Shown: positions 43,784 to 51,866 of the stretch, in pieces
Layout of the letters: every line of letters begins with the position of its first letter
How positions within the stretch are numbered: position 1 is the first letter of the stretch
Assembly (NCBI GenBank): GCA_023443095.1
Contig: JAEZVV010000151.1
Span: 1 to 57,584, forward strand
From: Pseudomonadota bacterium
GTDB lineage: Bacteria; Pseudomonadota; Gammaproteobacteria; Burkholderiales; Burkholderiaceae_F
Direction of reading: 5' to 3'
Length of the DNA: 57,584 bases
The notes under the pieces: generated by a model
What the model was told of the DNA's origin: nothing
What the model saw: the letters and a program-made list of their open reading frames with translations, nothing else
The model's database searches: none
Translations under genes and position numbers: made by a program

Positions 43784-43992
43784 GCTTGCTTCTCGCCATC
43801 CGCCGGCGGCGCCTCGGCCGGCGCTTCGCCGCCCGGCCCCCAGGCCAGCCAGTCCTCTCCGAAAAGTTCGACCGGGTGCTGAGTCCGCTCGGAGCCGTTG
43901 CCGCATTTCATAGCTCCCGCAGCGCAATACTGGTCGCATCCCCAGCAGTTGCGTTCGGGATGTTTGGGATGCGTCGGGAACTTCTTGGCCAT
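43780..43992 (-). CDS. DUF3079 small protein
   Basis: A 70-residue protein that matches the DUF3079 pattern: MAKKFPTHPKHPERNCWGCD, then two Cys pairs (CWGC, and C in QYCAAG and MKCGNG), then ERTQHPVELFGEDW. The four cysteines suggest a small metal-binding fold. It converges on the methyltransferase and the two TAG stops overlap. Function unknown; the family is typical of betaproteobacteria. Confidence 0.9.
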   Translation of the reverse strand: MAKKFPTHPKHPERNCWGCDQYCAAGAMKCGNGSERTQHPVELFGEDWLAWGPGGEAPAEAPPADGEKQA

Positions 43993-44017
43993 TGCAGGAC
44001 TCGAGCCGGTCGCGCCG

Positions 44018-44836
44018 TCAATAGACGAAGCGTTCTCTCAGACCTTCGAGTTTGAAGGTCTCGAGGATGGCCTCGGCACGCTCGCGGGCGCCGCCGCGCT
44101 CCTGGGCGCGGCGGGCGATGATCAGCTCGTTTTTCATCGAATGCTCCCAACCCACCAGCTCGGTCACCGTCAGCCGGTAGCCGCGCGACTCGAGCAACAG
44201 GCAGCGCAGTACGTTGGTGAGCTGGCTGCCGAACTCGCGGGTGTGGATGCCGTGGCGAACCAGCTCTGAGAGCGGCGTGCCGGCGAGCAGCTTGGCCTTG
44301 ACCTGGCGCAGGTGAGTCGCAACCTCGGCCTGGCAGCAGGGAACTAGGACGATGAACTCGGCGTTTTTGGCCAAGGCAAAGCGGATCGCGTCGTCGGTCG
44401 CCGTGTCGCATGCATGCAGGGCGGTGACGATGTCGACCTGCTGGCCGATCGCCGCGTCGGAGATCGACTCGGCCACCGTCTGCTGGGCAAAACGCATGCG
44501 TTCGAAGCCCAGCCGCTTGGCCAGAGCCGCCGTGGTTCTGACCAACTCTTCGCGCGTTTCGATCCCGATCACTTCGCCCACCCCCAGCCCCTTCAGCACC
44601 AGGTCGTAGAGGATGAAGCCGAGGTAGGACTTGCCGGCGCCGTGGTCGACCAGGGTGACATCGCCCTTTTGCTCGACCACCTCGCGGATCAGTGGTTCGA
44701 TGAACTGCACCAGGTGGTACACCTGCTTGAGCTTGCGCCGGCTGTCCTGATTGAGCTTGCCGTCGCGCGTGAGGATGTGCAGCTCCTTGAGAAGTTCGAT
44801 CGATTGCTCGGGCCTGATGTCGTGGTTCTGGCTCAT
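44018..44836 (-). CDS. SAM-dependent methyltransferase (Methyltransf_32-like)
   Basis: A 272-residue protein with an N-terminal helical region and a methyltransferase core. LVDHGAGKSYLGFIL is motif I, IGIETREELVRTT is motif II, and DIVTALHACDTATDDAI and LVPCCQAEV are typical of the Methyltransf_32 group that carries a conserved Cys pair. The ATG at 44836 has AGGGA upstream; earlier in-frame codons do not. The target (RNA, protein or small molecule) is unknown. Confidence 0.86.
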   Translation of the reverse strand: MSQNHDIRPEQSIELLKELHILTRDGKLNQDSRRKLKQVYHLVQFIEPLIREVVEQKGDVTLVDHGAGKSYLGFILYDLVLKGLGVGEVIGIETREELVRTTAALAKRLGFERMRFAQQTVAESISDAAIGQQVDIVTALHACDTATDDAIRFALAKNAEFIVLVPCCQAEVATHLRQVKAKLLAGTPLSELVRHGIHTREFGSQLTNVLRCLLLESRGYRLTVTELVGWEHSMKNELIIARRAQERGGARERAEAILETFKLEGLRERFVY

Positions 44837-44961
44837 AGTGCTGTCCCTGGGGCGGTCGTGGCGCGGGGAGCTGGAGCGACCCGCACCGCGGGGCGGCAAG
44901 TCTCGCTCGACCCCGCGCGCAAAGCCATTCCGGTTTCTCCCCCGTTGCTGCCGGCGCGGCC

Positions 44962-46389
44962 CTACTCCACCCGCACGATCTTGAGCGTGTTGGTGCCACC
45001 CGCCTGCCCCATCGGCTCGCCCACCGTCATCACGATCAGGTCGTCGCGCGCGACCACGCCTTTCTCGCGCAGGAGCGCTTCGGCGTCGACCAGGGCGACG
45101 TCACGGTCGCTCGACGGCTGGAAGTGCAACGGCCTCACGTTGCGGTAGAGCGCCAGCCGCCGCTGGGTGGCGATGCTGGGGGTGAGTGCGTAGATCGGAA
45201 TGTCGACGTCATGGCGGCTCATCCACAGCGTGGTCGATCCCGATTCCGTCAGCGCCACGATCGCCTTGCAGCGCAGGTGAAAGGCGGTGAACAGCGCGCC
45301 ATAGGCGATCGACTGGTCCACCCGCGAAAAAGTCTGGTTGAGGAACTGGGCGTCGAGCTCGACCCGCTCGGAGCGGTCAGCTTCGAGCACGATCGAGGCC
45401 ATGGCTTCAACCGTTTCCACCGGGTATTTGCCGGCCGCCGTTTCAGCCGACAGCATCACGGCATCGGTGCCGTCGAGCACCGCGTTGGCGACGTCGCTCA
45501 CCTCGGCGCGCGTAGGCACCGCGTTGACTATCATCGATTCCATCATCTGGGTGGCGGTGATGGTCAGCTTGTTGGTGGCCCGCGCCATCTTGATCAAGCG
45601 CTTCTGCAGCGCCGGCACCGCCGCGTTGCCGATCTCCACCGCCAGGTCGCCACGAGCGACCATGATGCCGTCGGAAGCGTCAAGAATCTCGGCCAGCTGG
45701 CCAATCGCCTCGGCACGCTCGATCTTGCTGATCATCATCGGCTTGATGCCGTATTTGGCGCCGGCGATGGTCGCGAGCTGGCGCGCCATCTCGACGTCGG
45801 TGCGGTTCTTGACGAAACTCACCGCCACGTAGTCGGCGCCGCACTCCATCGCGGTATCGATGTCGCGCACGTCCTTGGCCGTCAGCGCAGGCGCCGACAA
45901 ACCGCCGCCCTGCTTGTTGATGCCCTTGTTATTCGACAGCTGACCGCCGATACGCACCGTGGTGTGGATCTCGCTGCCGACCACCCGCTCGACATCGAGC
46001 ACGATCAGTCCGTCGGCGAGCAGCAACACGTCGCCCGCTTTCACGTCGCGCGGCAAGTCCTTGTAATCGAGCCCGCAGCGTTCGGCCGTGCCGAGTTCGC
46101 CGTTGGCGTCGAGGATGAAGCGGCTGCCGGGAATCAGCTCGACCTTGCCGTCTTCGAATTTACCGACCCGGATCTTGGGCCCTTGCAGGTCGGCCATGAT
46201 CGCCACTTCGCGGCCGACCGCCTGCGCCGCCGCGCGGACGGCCTGGGCGCGCGCCAGGTGGTCGGCTGCAGTGCCGTGCGAGAAATTGAAACGGACCACG
46301 TCGACCCCGGCGGCCAGCATGCGCTGGAGAACCAGCGGGTCGCTGGATGCGGGGCCAAGGGTGGCAACAATCTTGGTGCTGCGAGGCAT
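44962..46389 (-). CDS. pyk: Pyruvate kinase
   Basis: A 475-residue pyruvate kinase, phosphoenolpyruvate plus ADP to pyruvate plus ATP. Start TKIVATLGPASSDP; VRFNFSHGT; DLQGPKIRVG; the signature MMISKIERAEAI followed by DGIMVARGDLAVEIG and TATQMMESM; C-terminal allosteric domain. It is the last member of the tkt-gap-pgk-pyk block, separated from pgk by the small protein gene on the other strand. Confidence 0.97.
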   Translation of the reverse strand: MPRSTKIVATLGPASSDPLVLQRMLAAGVDVVRFNFSHGTAADHLARAQAVRAAAQAVGREVAIMADLQGPKIRVGKFEDGKVELIPGSRFILDANGELGTAERCGLDYKDLPRDVKAGDVLLLADGLIVLDVERVVGSEIHTTVRIGGQLSNNKGINKQGGGLSAPALTAKDVRDIDTAMECGADYVAVSFVKNRTDVEMARQLATIAGAKYGIKPMMISKIERAEAIGQLAEILDASDGIMVARGDLAVEIGNAAVPALQKRLIKMARATNKLTITATQMMESMIVNAVPTRAEVSDVANAVLDGTDAVMLSAETAAGKYPVETVEAMASIVLEADRSERVELDAQFLNQTFSRVDQSIAYGALFTAFHLRCKAIVALTESGSTTLWMSRHDVDIPIYALTPSIATQRRLALYRNVRPLHFQPSSDRDVALVDAEALLREKGVVARDDLIVMTVGEPMGQAGGTNTLKIVRVE

Positions 46390-46554
46390 GGGCGACTCTC
46401 AAGGAAACCTGTCCGGGACCGCCATGCTAAGCCCTGCGCGCCCGCAGCGCCGAGCGCGCGAGCGGGATGGCAGGGCAAGTGCCCACACGCGATGCGGGCA
46501 CGGAGACCAGTTCCGGCTTACTCTCGGATACTGCAATCAAACGAGGAAACGCCG

Positions 46555-46722
46555 ATGGCCAAACCCAACTACCAGTTTGAAAAGCGCCAACGCGACTTGG
46601 CCAAGAAGAAAAAAAAGGAAGAAAAGGCTCTGCGCAAAGCCGAAAACAAGCAGGTCGCGGCCGAGCCCGAGCCGGTCAGCGCCGACAACCCGGCGCCCGC
46701 GGAAGGTCCGGCCGGGGCCTGA
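46555..46722 (+). CDS. Lys-rich 55-residue small protein
   Basis: A short ORF starting MAKPNYQFEKRQRDLAKKKK, with GAGG 9 bases before the ATG. The N-terminal half is strongly basic and probably helical (KKKKKEEKALRKAENK). The C-terminal half is Pro/Glu/Ala-rich and disordered. Small proteins starting this way are, from memory, widespread in proteobacteria and of unknown function. It lies between the divergent pyk start and the convergent pgk end. Confidence 0.8.
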   Translation: MAKPNYQFEKRQRDLAKKKKKEEKALRKAENKQVAAEPEPVSADNPAPAEGPAGA

Positions 46723-46747
46723 GCACCCGCCGCGCTCGCCCTGATCG

Positions 46748-46777
46748 GCTTGCAGGTCCGCCGCTCGACCTGCAAGC
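46748..46777. terminator. Hairpin between the small protein gene and pgk
   Basis: An eleven-base perfect stem GCTTGCAGGTC / GACCTGCAAGC with an 8-base loop, between convergent genes. There is no T-run on either side, so it is a possible bidirectional terminator only. Confidence 0.5.
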
Positions 46778-46789
46778 TCCTCGCCCCGC

Positions 46790-47992
46790 TCAGGCGTCGG
46801 CGCGAGACTCCAGCACTTCGATCGCCGGCAAGGTCTTGCCTTCCAGGAACTCGAGGAAGGCGCCGCCTCCGGTCGAGATGTACGAGACCTTGTCCGCCAG
46901 GCCGTAGCGGCTGATCGCGGCGATGGTGTCACCGCCGCCGGCGATCGAAAATGCGCCGTTGGCCGAGGCCTCGGCAATCGCCAGCGACATCTGCTTGGTC
47001 CCGTTTTCGAAGGGCTCCATCTCGAACACGCCGACCGGACCGTTCCAGATGATGGTGCCGGCCTCGCGCAACATATGCGCCAGCGCGAGCGAACTTGAAG
47101 GGCCGAAGTCCAGGATCATCTCGTCGGGCTGGACGTCGTCGGTGCGGGTGACCCGCCACTCCCCGTCGGCCTTGAACTCCTTGGCCACCACCACGTCGAT
47201 CGGCAGCGGCAGGGTCGCCCCCTTGGCTGCGAGCGTGGCCAGCACTTTCTTGCATTCAGGCACCAGGTCGGGCTCGGCGAGCGACTTGCCAATCGGGAAG
47301 CCTTCGGCGAGCAGGAAGGTGTTGGCGATGCCGCCGCCGACGATCAGTTGATCGACCTTCTGCGCCAGATTGTTGAGGATGGTGAGCTTGGTCGAGACCT
47401 TGGAGCCCGCCACGATCGCCAGCAGCGGGCGCTTGGGTTCCCCGAGCGCCCGGGTGAGAGCCTCGATTTCGGCCGCCAGCAGCGGACCGGCGCAGGCAAC
47501 TTTGGCGAACTTGGCGATGCCGTGGGTGGTGGCCTCGGCCCGGTGAGCCGTGCCGAAGGCGTCGTTGGCGTAGACGTCGCACAGCCGGGCCAACTTCTGC
47601 GCCAGCTCGTCGGAGTTCTTTTTCTCGCCCTTATTGCAGCGGCAGTTCTCGAGCAGGACCACCTCGCCCGCCGCCACCTCGACCCCGTCGACCCAGTTCT
47701 GCACCAGGCGCACCGGCCGCCCCAGCAGCTCGGCCAGGCGGCGTCCAACCGGCGCCAGGCTGTCGGCGGGCTTGAACTCGCCTTCGGTGGGGCGCCCCAG
47801 GTGCGAAGTGACCATCACGGCCGCCCCAGCGTCCAGCGCCAGCCGGATCGCCGGCACCGAAGCGCGGATCCGGGTGTCGTCGCTGATGACGCCGCTGCCG
47901 TCGAAGGGCACGTTGAGGTCGGAGCGGATAAATACACGCTGGCCAGCCAACTGGCCAGTCTTGGCCAGCGATTCGAGGGTCTTGACGCGCAT
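46790..47992 (-). CDS. pgk: Phosphoglycerate kinase
   Basis: A 400-residue Pgk. RVFIRSDLNVPFD near the N-terminus, VTSHLGRP, LLENCRCNKGEKKN, VAGSKVSTKL, GPVGVFEMEPF and SIAGGGDT (nucleotide loop) are diagnostic. The family block at residue ~115 reads LENCRCNKGE, where most have LENVRFNxGE; the substitution is mild. GGAGG precedes the start. A TATAAT lies 69 bases upstream on the same strand. Confidence 0.97.
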   Translation of the reverse strand: MRVKTLESLAKTGQLAGQRVFIRSDLNVPFDGSGVISDDTRIRASVPAIRLALDAGAAVMVTSHLGRPTEGEFKPADSLAPVGRRLAELLGRPVRLVQNWVDGVEVAAGEVVLLENCRCNKGEKKNSDELAQKLARLCDVYANDAFGTAHRAEATTHGIAKFAKVACAGPLLAAEIEALTRALGEPKRPLLAIVAGSKVSTKLTILNNLAQKVDQLIVGGGIANTFLLAEGFPIGKSLAEPDLVPECKKVLATLAAKGATLPLPIDVVVAKEFKADGEWRVTRTDDVQPDEMILDFGPSSSLALAHMLREAGTIIWNGPVGVFEMEPFENGTKQMSLAIAEASANGAFSIAGGGDTIAAISRYGLADKVSYISTGGGAFLEFLEGKTLPAIEVLESRADA

Positions 47993-48060
47993 GGGAGGAC
48001 TGTCGGTAGGAGGGGTGGAGAAGCGCAGCGGGCGGATATCTCGACGCTGCGGGCCCTGGC

Positions 48061-48066
48061 ATTATA
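48061..48066 (-). promoter_or_regulatory. Possible -10 element of pgk
   Basis: TATAAT on the minus strand within GGCTTCGTATAAT, in the divergent gap between pgk and the rhombosortase gene. There is no clear -35. The same 13-mer occurs upstream of mutL. Confidence 0.35.
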
Positions 48067-48073
48067 CGAAGCC

Positions 48074-48799
48074 ATGTCTGCCGCCCCTGTTTCGGCGCCG
48101 CCCCCACGCGCACCCGCCATTGGCCGTGCCCGCACGGCCGCGATCGCGCTGATGCTCCTGGTCCTGGCGCTGCAGGCGCTGCCGCTCGCGTCCGGGCTCG
48201 AATACCGCCGCGCCTGGCTAGGTGAAGCCCCATGGCGGCTCTTGAGCGCGCACTGGGTGCATCTGTCTTGGCCGCATGCCCTAGTCAACGCCCTGGCGCT
48301 CGGCCTGATCGCCGAGGTCTTTTCGCCCTGGCTCAGCGGGCGCCGCCTGCTCTCCCTGCTGGTCGGCGCCAGCCTCTTCATCTCGGTGACGCTGTATTTC
48401 GCCTGGCCGTCGATAGCCTGGTACCGCGGCCTGTCGGGCGCCTTGAACGCGGCTTTCGTCGCCGGCTGCGTGTTGTGGCTCGCTTCGCCGCGCCGCTACG
48501 GCCGCCTGCTGCCGGCCCTGCTGCTGGCCGGTGTCGCGATCAAGAACCTGATCGAACGCTCATGGACCGACCATTTGCCGGTCGCCGATTGGCTCGGCGG
48601 CCAGGTCGTGCCGCAGGCCCATCTGGCCGGTGCCCTCTTCGGCCTAGCTGCCGGTCTGCTGCTGGCCGGGGCGCAGCGGACTCAAGGCCGGCGCCAGCCC
48701 CAGGCTGCGAACAGCAGCAGCAACACGCTCCAGGACAGCGCCCCGCCGCCGCCACCGCCGCTGGAGAAGCCCACCGACGGCAGCTCCACGTCGCCCTGA
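48074..48799 (+). CDS. rrtA: Rhombosortase (rhomboid-family GlyGly-CTERM processing protease)
   Basis: A 241-residue rhomboid-superfamily membrane protease with about six helices. The catalytic Ser121 sits in RGLSGALN and His183 in QAHLAGALFG, spaced as in rhombosortases. HWVHLSWPHALVN (residues 60-72) is the usual helix-2 motif. Rhombosortases act on proteins with a C-terminal GlyGly-CTERM signal, and the converging gene encodes one. Its last ~40 residues (Pro-rich, PPPPPP) are read from the strand opposite the protease's Gly-rich signal and may be a by-product of the 118-base overlap. ATG at 48074. Confidence 0.88.
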   Translation: MSAAPVSAPPPRAPAIGRARTAAIALMLLVLALQALPLASGLEYRRAWLGEAPWRLLSAHWVHLSWPHALVNALALGLIAEVFSPWLSGRRLLSLLVGASLFISVTLYFAWPSIAWYRGLSGALNAAFVAGCVLWLASPRRYGRLLPALLLAGVAIKNLIERSWTDHLPVADWLGGQVVPQAHLAGALFGLAAGLLLAGAQRTQGRRQPQAANSSSNTLQDSAPPPPPPLEKPTDGSSTSP

Positions 48800-50670
48800 A
48801 CCACCGGCGGCAGCGCCAGCGGCAGATTGCCGCCGCAGCGGCTCGCCGCCCCGGTCGTGCGCAGCTCGATCCAGCAGCTATCGGTGCCGGTGCGGCCAGC
48901 GCTGTCGACCACGGTCAGCTCGACCAGGTAGCTGCCCGGCTGGCTTGCGACCAGGCTCGCCCGCGCCGAGTCGGCGCCGACGATCGCCGCCCCCGCCGGC
49001 GCTCCCGCCGCCAGGCGCCACGAATAAGTCGCGATCAGCGCGCCGGGAATTGCCGCGCTCGCACTCGCGTCCAGCCCGACCGGCGCCGTCAGCGCCGCCG
49101 TGGCAGCGGTGGGAGCGATTGCCGCAATCGGCGCCTGCGCCGCCACGACCGCGTTCGCGGCATCGAGCAGACCGGCGCCGCAAGCCGCGGTATCGCAGTT
49201 GCACTGGCCGTCGTTGGGCCAGTTGCCCTGGGTATCGGCGCGAAAACTCGGGCTGCTGCAGGCGAGCAGGGTCGGGTCCGGCGGCGGGAAGGGGCGCGCT
49301 GCCCCCTTGAGCCGGGCGATCAGTTCGCCGGCCGGCAACTGTGGATTGACGGCCAGCATCAGGCCGGCCACGCCGGCCGCCATCGGCGTCGAAAAGCTGG
49401 TGCCCAGGCGCCCGCCATAGGCCATGGCGGTGGGAACCGTGCTGCCCTCGTTGTTGGTCGAGACGATCGAATAAAGGCAAGGTCCGCTCAGCTGGCCGCA
49501 GTTGCCCGCTGGCGCCGCCAGGCCCACCTGCGGCCCGTGCGCCGAATAACCGACCTTGGTGCCGAGGTGCCGCACTCCGGCCACGGCCAGCACGCCGGCG
49601 CAGTTGGCGGGCTCGCCCACCGGGCCGCTGTCGTTGCCGGCGGCGGCAAACACGGTGACACCGCGCGCGCGCAACTGGGCCACCATGTCGGCATACGCCG
49701 GGGTGCAGGTGCCGGCGCCCCCCAGGCTCAGGTTGATGATGCGGGCAGGTGCCGGATTGATCGGCAGCGCCCCGCCGTTGCTGACCGGCAACCCCGCCGC
49801 CCAGGCCATCGCGGCGAGGATGTCGGAGTCGCGCCCGCCGCACTTGCCCAGGGCCCGCAGCGGCAGGACCCAGCTGTTCCAGCCGATTCCCGCCACCCCC
49901 GTGCTGTTGTTGCTGACCGCGCCCAGGATGCCGGCGATATGGGTGCCGTGCCAGGTGCTTGGAGCGTCGACCGGGGCGCCGTTGGCGCCGCTGGCCAGGC
50001 AGTCGGCCGGGAACAGCCCGGGGTTGAGTTCGGTATCGCGCACGCTGACCCAGTCTCCCGGGTCGGACGGGTCACCGTCGCGGCCGCTGCCGTCGTTGGC
50101 GACACTGGGATCGGTCACGAAGTCGTAACCCGCCAGCAGGCGGCCGCCCCGGGCGGCCCGGCCGAGATCGGGATGGTCGAAGAGCACGCCGGTGTCGATC
50201 ACGGCCACCACCACGCGCGGGCTGCCGGTGCTGAGGTCCCACGCCCGCTCCGCGTTGATCGAGGCCGGCCAGCCCCCCGCCGGGGAGCGCAGCCACCATT
50301 GCTCGGCAAAACGCGGATCGTTCGGCAGCGCCAGGGCAAACTTGCGGCGATCCGGCTGGACCCAGGCCACACCCGGGTCGGAGCGCAGGCGCTCGAGCGC
50401 GGATTGAAGTTCGGTGCCTGCCACGGCCTTGGACGCGCGCACCACGTGGATGCGCTCGGCTATCGTCCGGCGCAGCGCCAGCGACATCCCGCTTGTCCGC
50501 CCCAAGCGTTCAAGGCTGGACTCGGCACTGCTGCGGGCTTCGCTTTGGAAGCGCACGATGAACTGGTCGACGGGTTCGGCAACGGCAGCCTGCGCCGCCA
50601 GCGCCGTCGTCGCACCGGCCCAGCTGCCGACTGCGAGCCCCCACGCCAGAAGTCTCTGCCATACCCTCAT
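48682..50670 (-). CDS. Subtilisin-like S8 protease with GlyGly-CTERM signal
   Basis: A 662-residue secreted protease. Signal peptide 1-25; propeptide about 30-110; S8 domain about 130-520 with catalytic Asp159 (VVVAVIDTGV), His241 (HGTHIAGILG) and Ser425 (GTSFSTPMAAG); a beta-sandwich (PKD-like) region about 530-620 with Cys-containing loops; then a C-terminal tail from about 636 to 662 with six glycines, a hydrophobic helix (LLLLFAAWGW) and RRP. That tail is a GlyGly-CTERM sorting signal. The ATG at 50670 begins the signal peptide; longer open sequence upstream is not conserved. A terminator and gap separate it from gap. Confidence 0.92.
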   Translation of the reverse strand: MRVWQRLLAWGLAVGSWAGATTALAAQAAVAEPVDQFIVRFQSEARSSAESSLERLGRTSGMSLALRRTIAERIHVVRASKAVAGTELQSALERLRSDPGVAWVQPDRRKFALALPNDPRFAEQWWLRSPAGGWPASINAERAWDLSTGSPRVVVAVIDTGVLFDHPDLGRAARGGRLLAGYDFVTDPSVANDGSGRDGDPSDPGDWVSVRDTELNPGLFPADCLASGANGAPVDAPSTWHGTHIAGILGAVSNNSTGVAGIGWNSWVLPLRALGKCGGRDSDILAAMAWAAGLPVSNGGALPINPAPARIINLSLGGAGTCTPAYADMVAQLRARGVTVFAAAGNDSGPVGEPANCAGVLAVAGVRHLGTKVGYSAHGPQVGLAAPAGNCGQLSGPCLYSIVSTNNEGSTVPTAMAYGGRLGTSFSTPMAAGVAGLMLAVNPQLPAGELIARLKGAARPFPPPDPTLLACSSPSFRADTQGNWPNDGQCNCDTAACGAGLLDAANAVVAAQAPIAAIAPTAATAALTAPVGLDASASAAIPGALIATYSWRLAAGAPAGAAIVGADSARASLVASQPGSYLVELTVVDSAGRTGTDSCWIELRTTGAASRCGGNLPLALPPVVQGDVELPSVGFSSGGGGGGALSWSVLLLLFAAWGWRRP

Positions 50671-50807
50671 GACCGCCCCGCCCTTCGAACTCCCTGCCCC
50701 GCATCCTGCTCGATCGGGCCAGCGGCTGACAAGAACGCCGTGCGGGTTTCGTCCGCAACGATGGCAGGACGCAACAGTCGCGCCACACGGAGCCGGGCGG
50801 CCCGAAG

Positions 50808-50838
50808 AAAAAAAGCCGCCCGAAGGCGGCTTTTTCGT
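50808..50838 (-). terminator. Rho-independent terminator after gap
   Basis: Stem AAAAAGCCGCC / GGCGGCTTTTT (50810-50820 and 50825-50835) with a CGAA loop and T-runs on both strands. It lies just past the gap stop at 50856, between gap and the start of the S8 protease gene. Confidence 0.88.
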
Positions 50839-50855
50839 GACGCGACCGAGTCCGC

Positions 50856-51866
50856 TTATTTCGCGTTCATCAATGCCACGGTGGTGTCGAGCATGCGGTT
50901 CGAGAAACCCCATTCGTTGTCGTACCACGAGCCGACCTTGACCAGACGGCCGGAGACCTTGGTCAGGCTGGCGTCGAAGATCGACGAGCGCGGGTCGTGG
51001 TTGAAGTCGATCGAAACCAGCGGCTCGGTGTTGTAGCCGAGGATGCCTTTCAGCTCGCCTTCCGACGCGGCCTTGAGGATGGCGTTGACCTCGTCGACCG
51101 TGGTGTCGCGCGCCGCGATGAACGAGAGGTCGACCATCGAGACGTTGATGGTCGGCACCCGCATCGCGTAACCGTCGAGCTTGCCGTTGAGTTCGGGCAG
51201 CACCAGGCCGACCGCGGCGGCGGCGCCGGTCTTGGTCGGGATCATCGACTGGGTCGCGCTGCGCGCGCGGCGCAGATCCTCGTGATAGACGTCGGTCAGG
51301 ACCTGGTCGTTGGTGTAGGCGTGGATCGTCGTCATCAGGCCGGTGACCAGGCCGATTTTGTCGTGCAGGGGCTTGACCAGGGGCGCGAGGCAATTGGTGG
51401 TGCAGGAGGCGTTCGAGATCACCGTGTCGCTCGCCTTCAACACGCCCTGGTTGACGCCGAACACGACGGTGGCGTCGACATCCTTGCCGCCGGGGGCCGA
51501 GATGATCACCTTCTTGGCACCGCCCTTGAGGTGGGCCGAGGCCTTCTCTTTGCTGGCGAAAAAGCCCGTGCATTCGAGCACCACGTCGACGCCCAGCTCG
51601 CCCCACGGCAGTTCGGCCGGGTTGCGGTTGGCCAGCACGCGGATGCGGTCGCCGTTGACGACCATGCAATCGCCGTCGACCGTGACGGTGCCCGGGAACT
51701 TGCCGTGGGCGGTGTCGTATTTGGTCAGGTGGGCGTTGGTCTTGGGGTCGCCGAGGTCGTTGATCGCAACGATCTCGATGTCATGCTTCTTGCCGCCTTC
51801 GTAGTGAGCGCGAAGGATGTTGCGGCCGATGCGGCCATAACCGTTGATGGCTACCTTGATGGTCAT
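50856..51866 (-). CDS. gap: Glyceraldehyde-3-phosphate dehydrogenase, type I
   Basis: A 336-residue GAPDH. INGYGRIGRNILRA (NAD-binding), the catalytic Cys in SNASCTTNCLAPL, and the C-terminal WYDNEWGFSNRMLD are clear. It ends just past the transketolase gene with no gap (51866 next to 51867), so the two are co-transcribed. It acts in glycolysis or gluconeogenesis. No second Calvin-cycle GAPDH is seen. Confidence 0.97.
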   Translation of the reverse strand: MTIKVAINGYGRIGRNILRAHYEGGKKHDIEIVAINDLGDPKTNAHLTKYDTAHGKFPGTVTVDGDCMVVNGDRIRVLANRNPAELPWGELGVDVVLECTGFFASKEKASAHLKGGAKKVIISAPGGKDVDATVVFGVNQGVLKASDTVISNASCTTNCLAPLVKPLHDKIGLVTGLMTTIHAYTNDQVLTDVYHEDLRRARSATQSMIPTKTGAAAAVGLVLPELNGKLDGYAMRVPTINVSMVDLSFIAARDTTVDEVNAILKAASEGELKGILGYNTEPLVSIDFNHDPRSSIFDASLTKVSGRLVKVGSWYDNEWGFSNRMLDTTVALMNAK

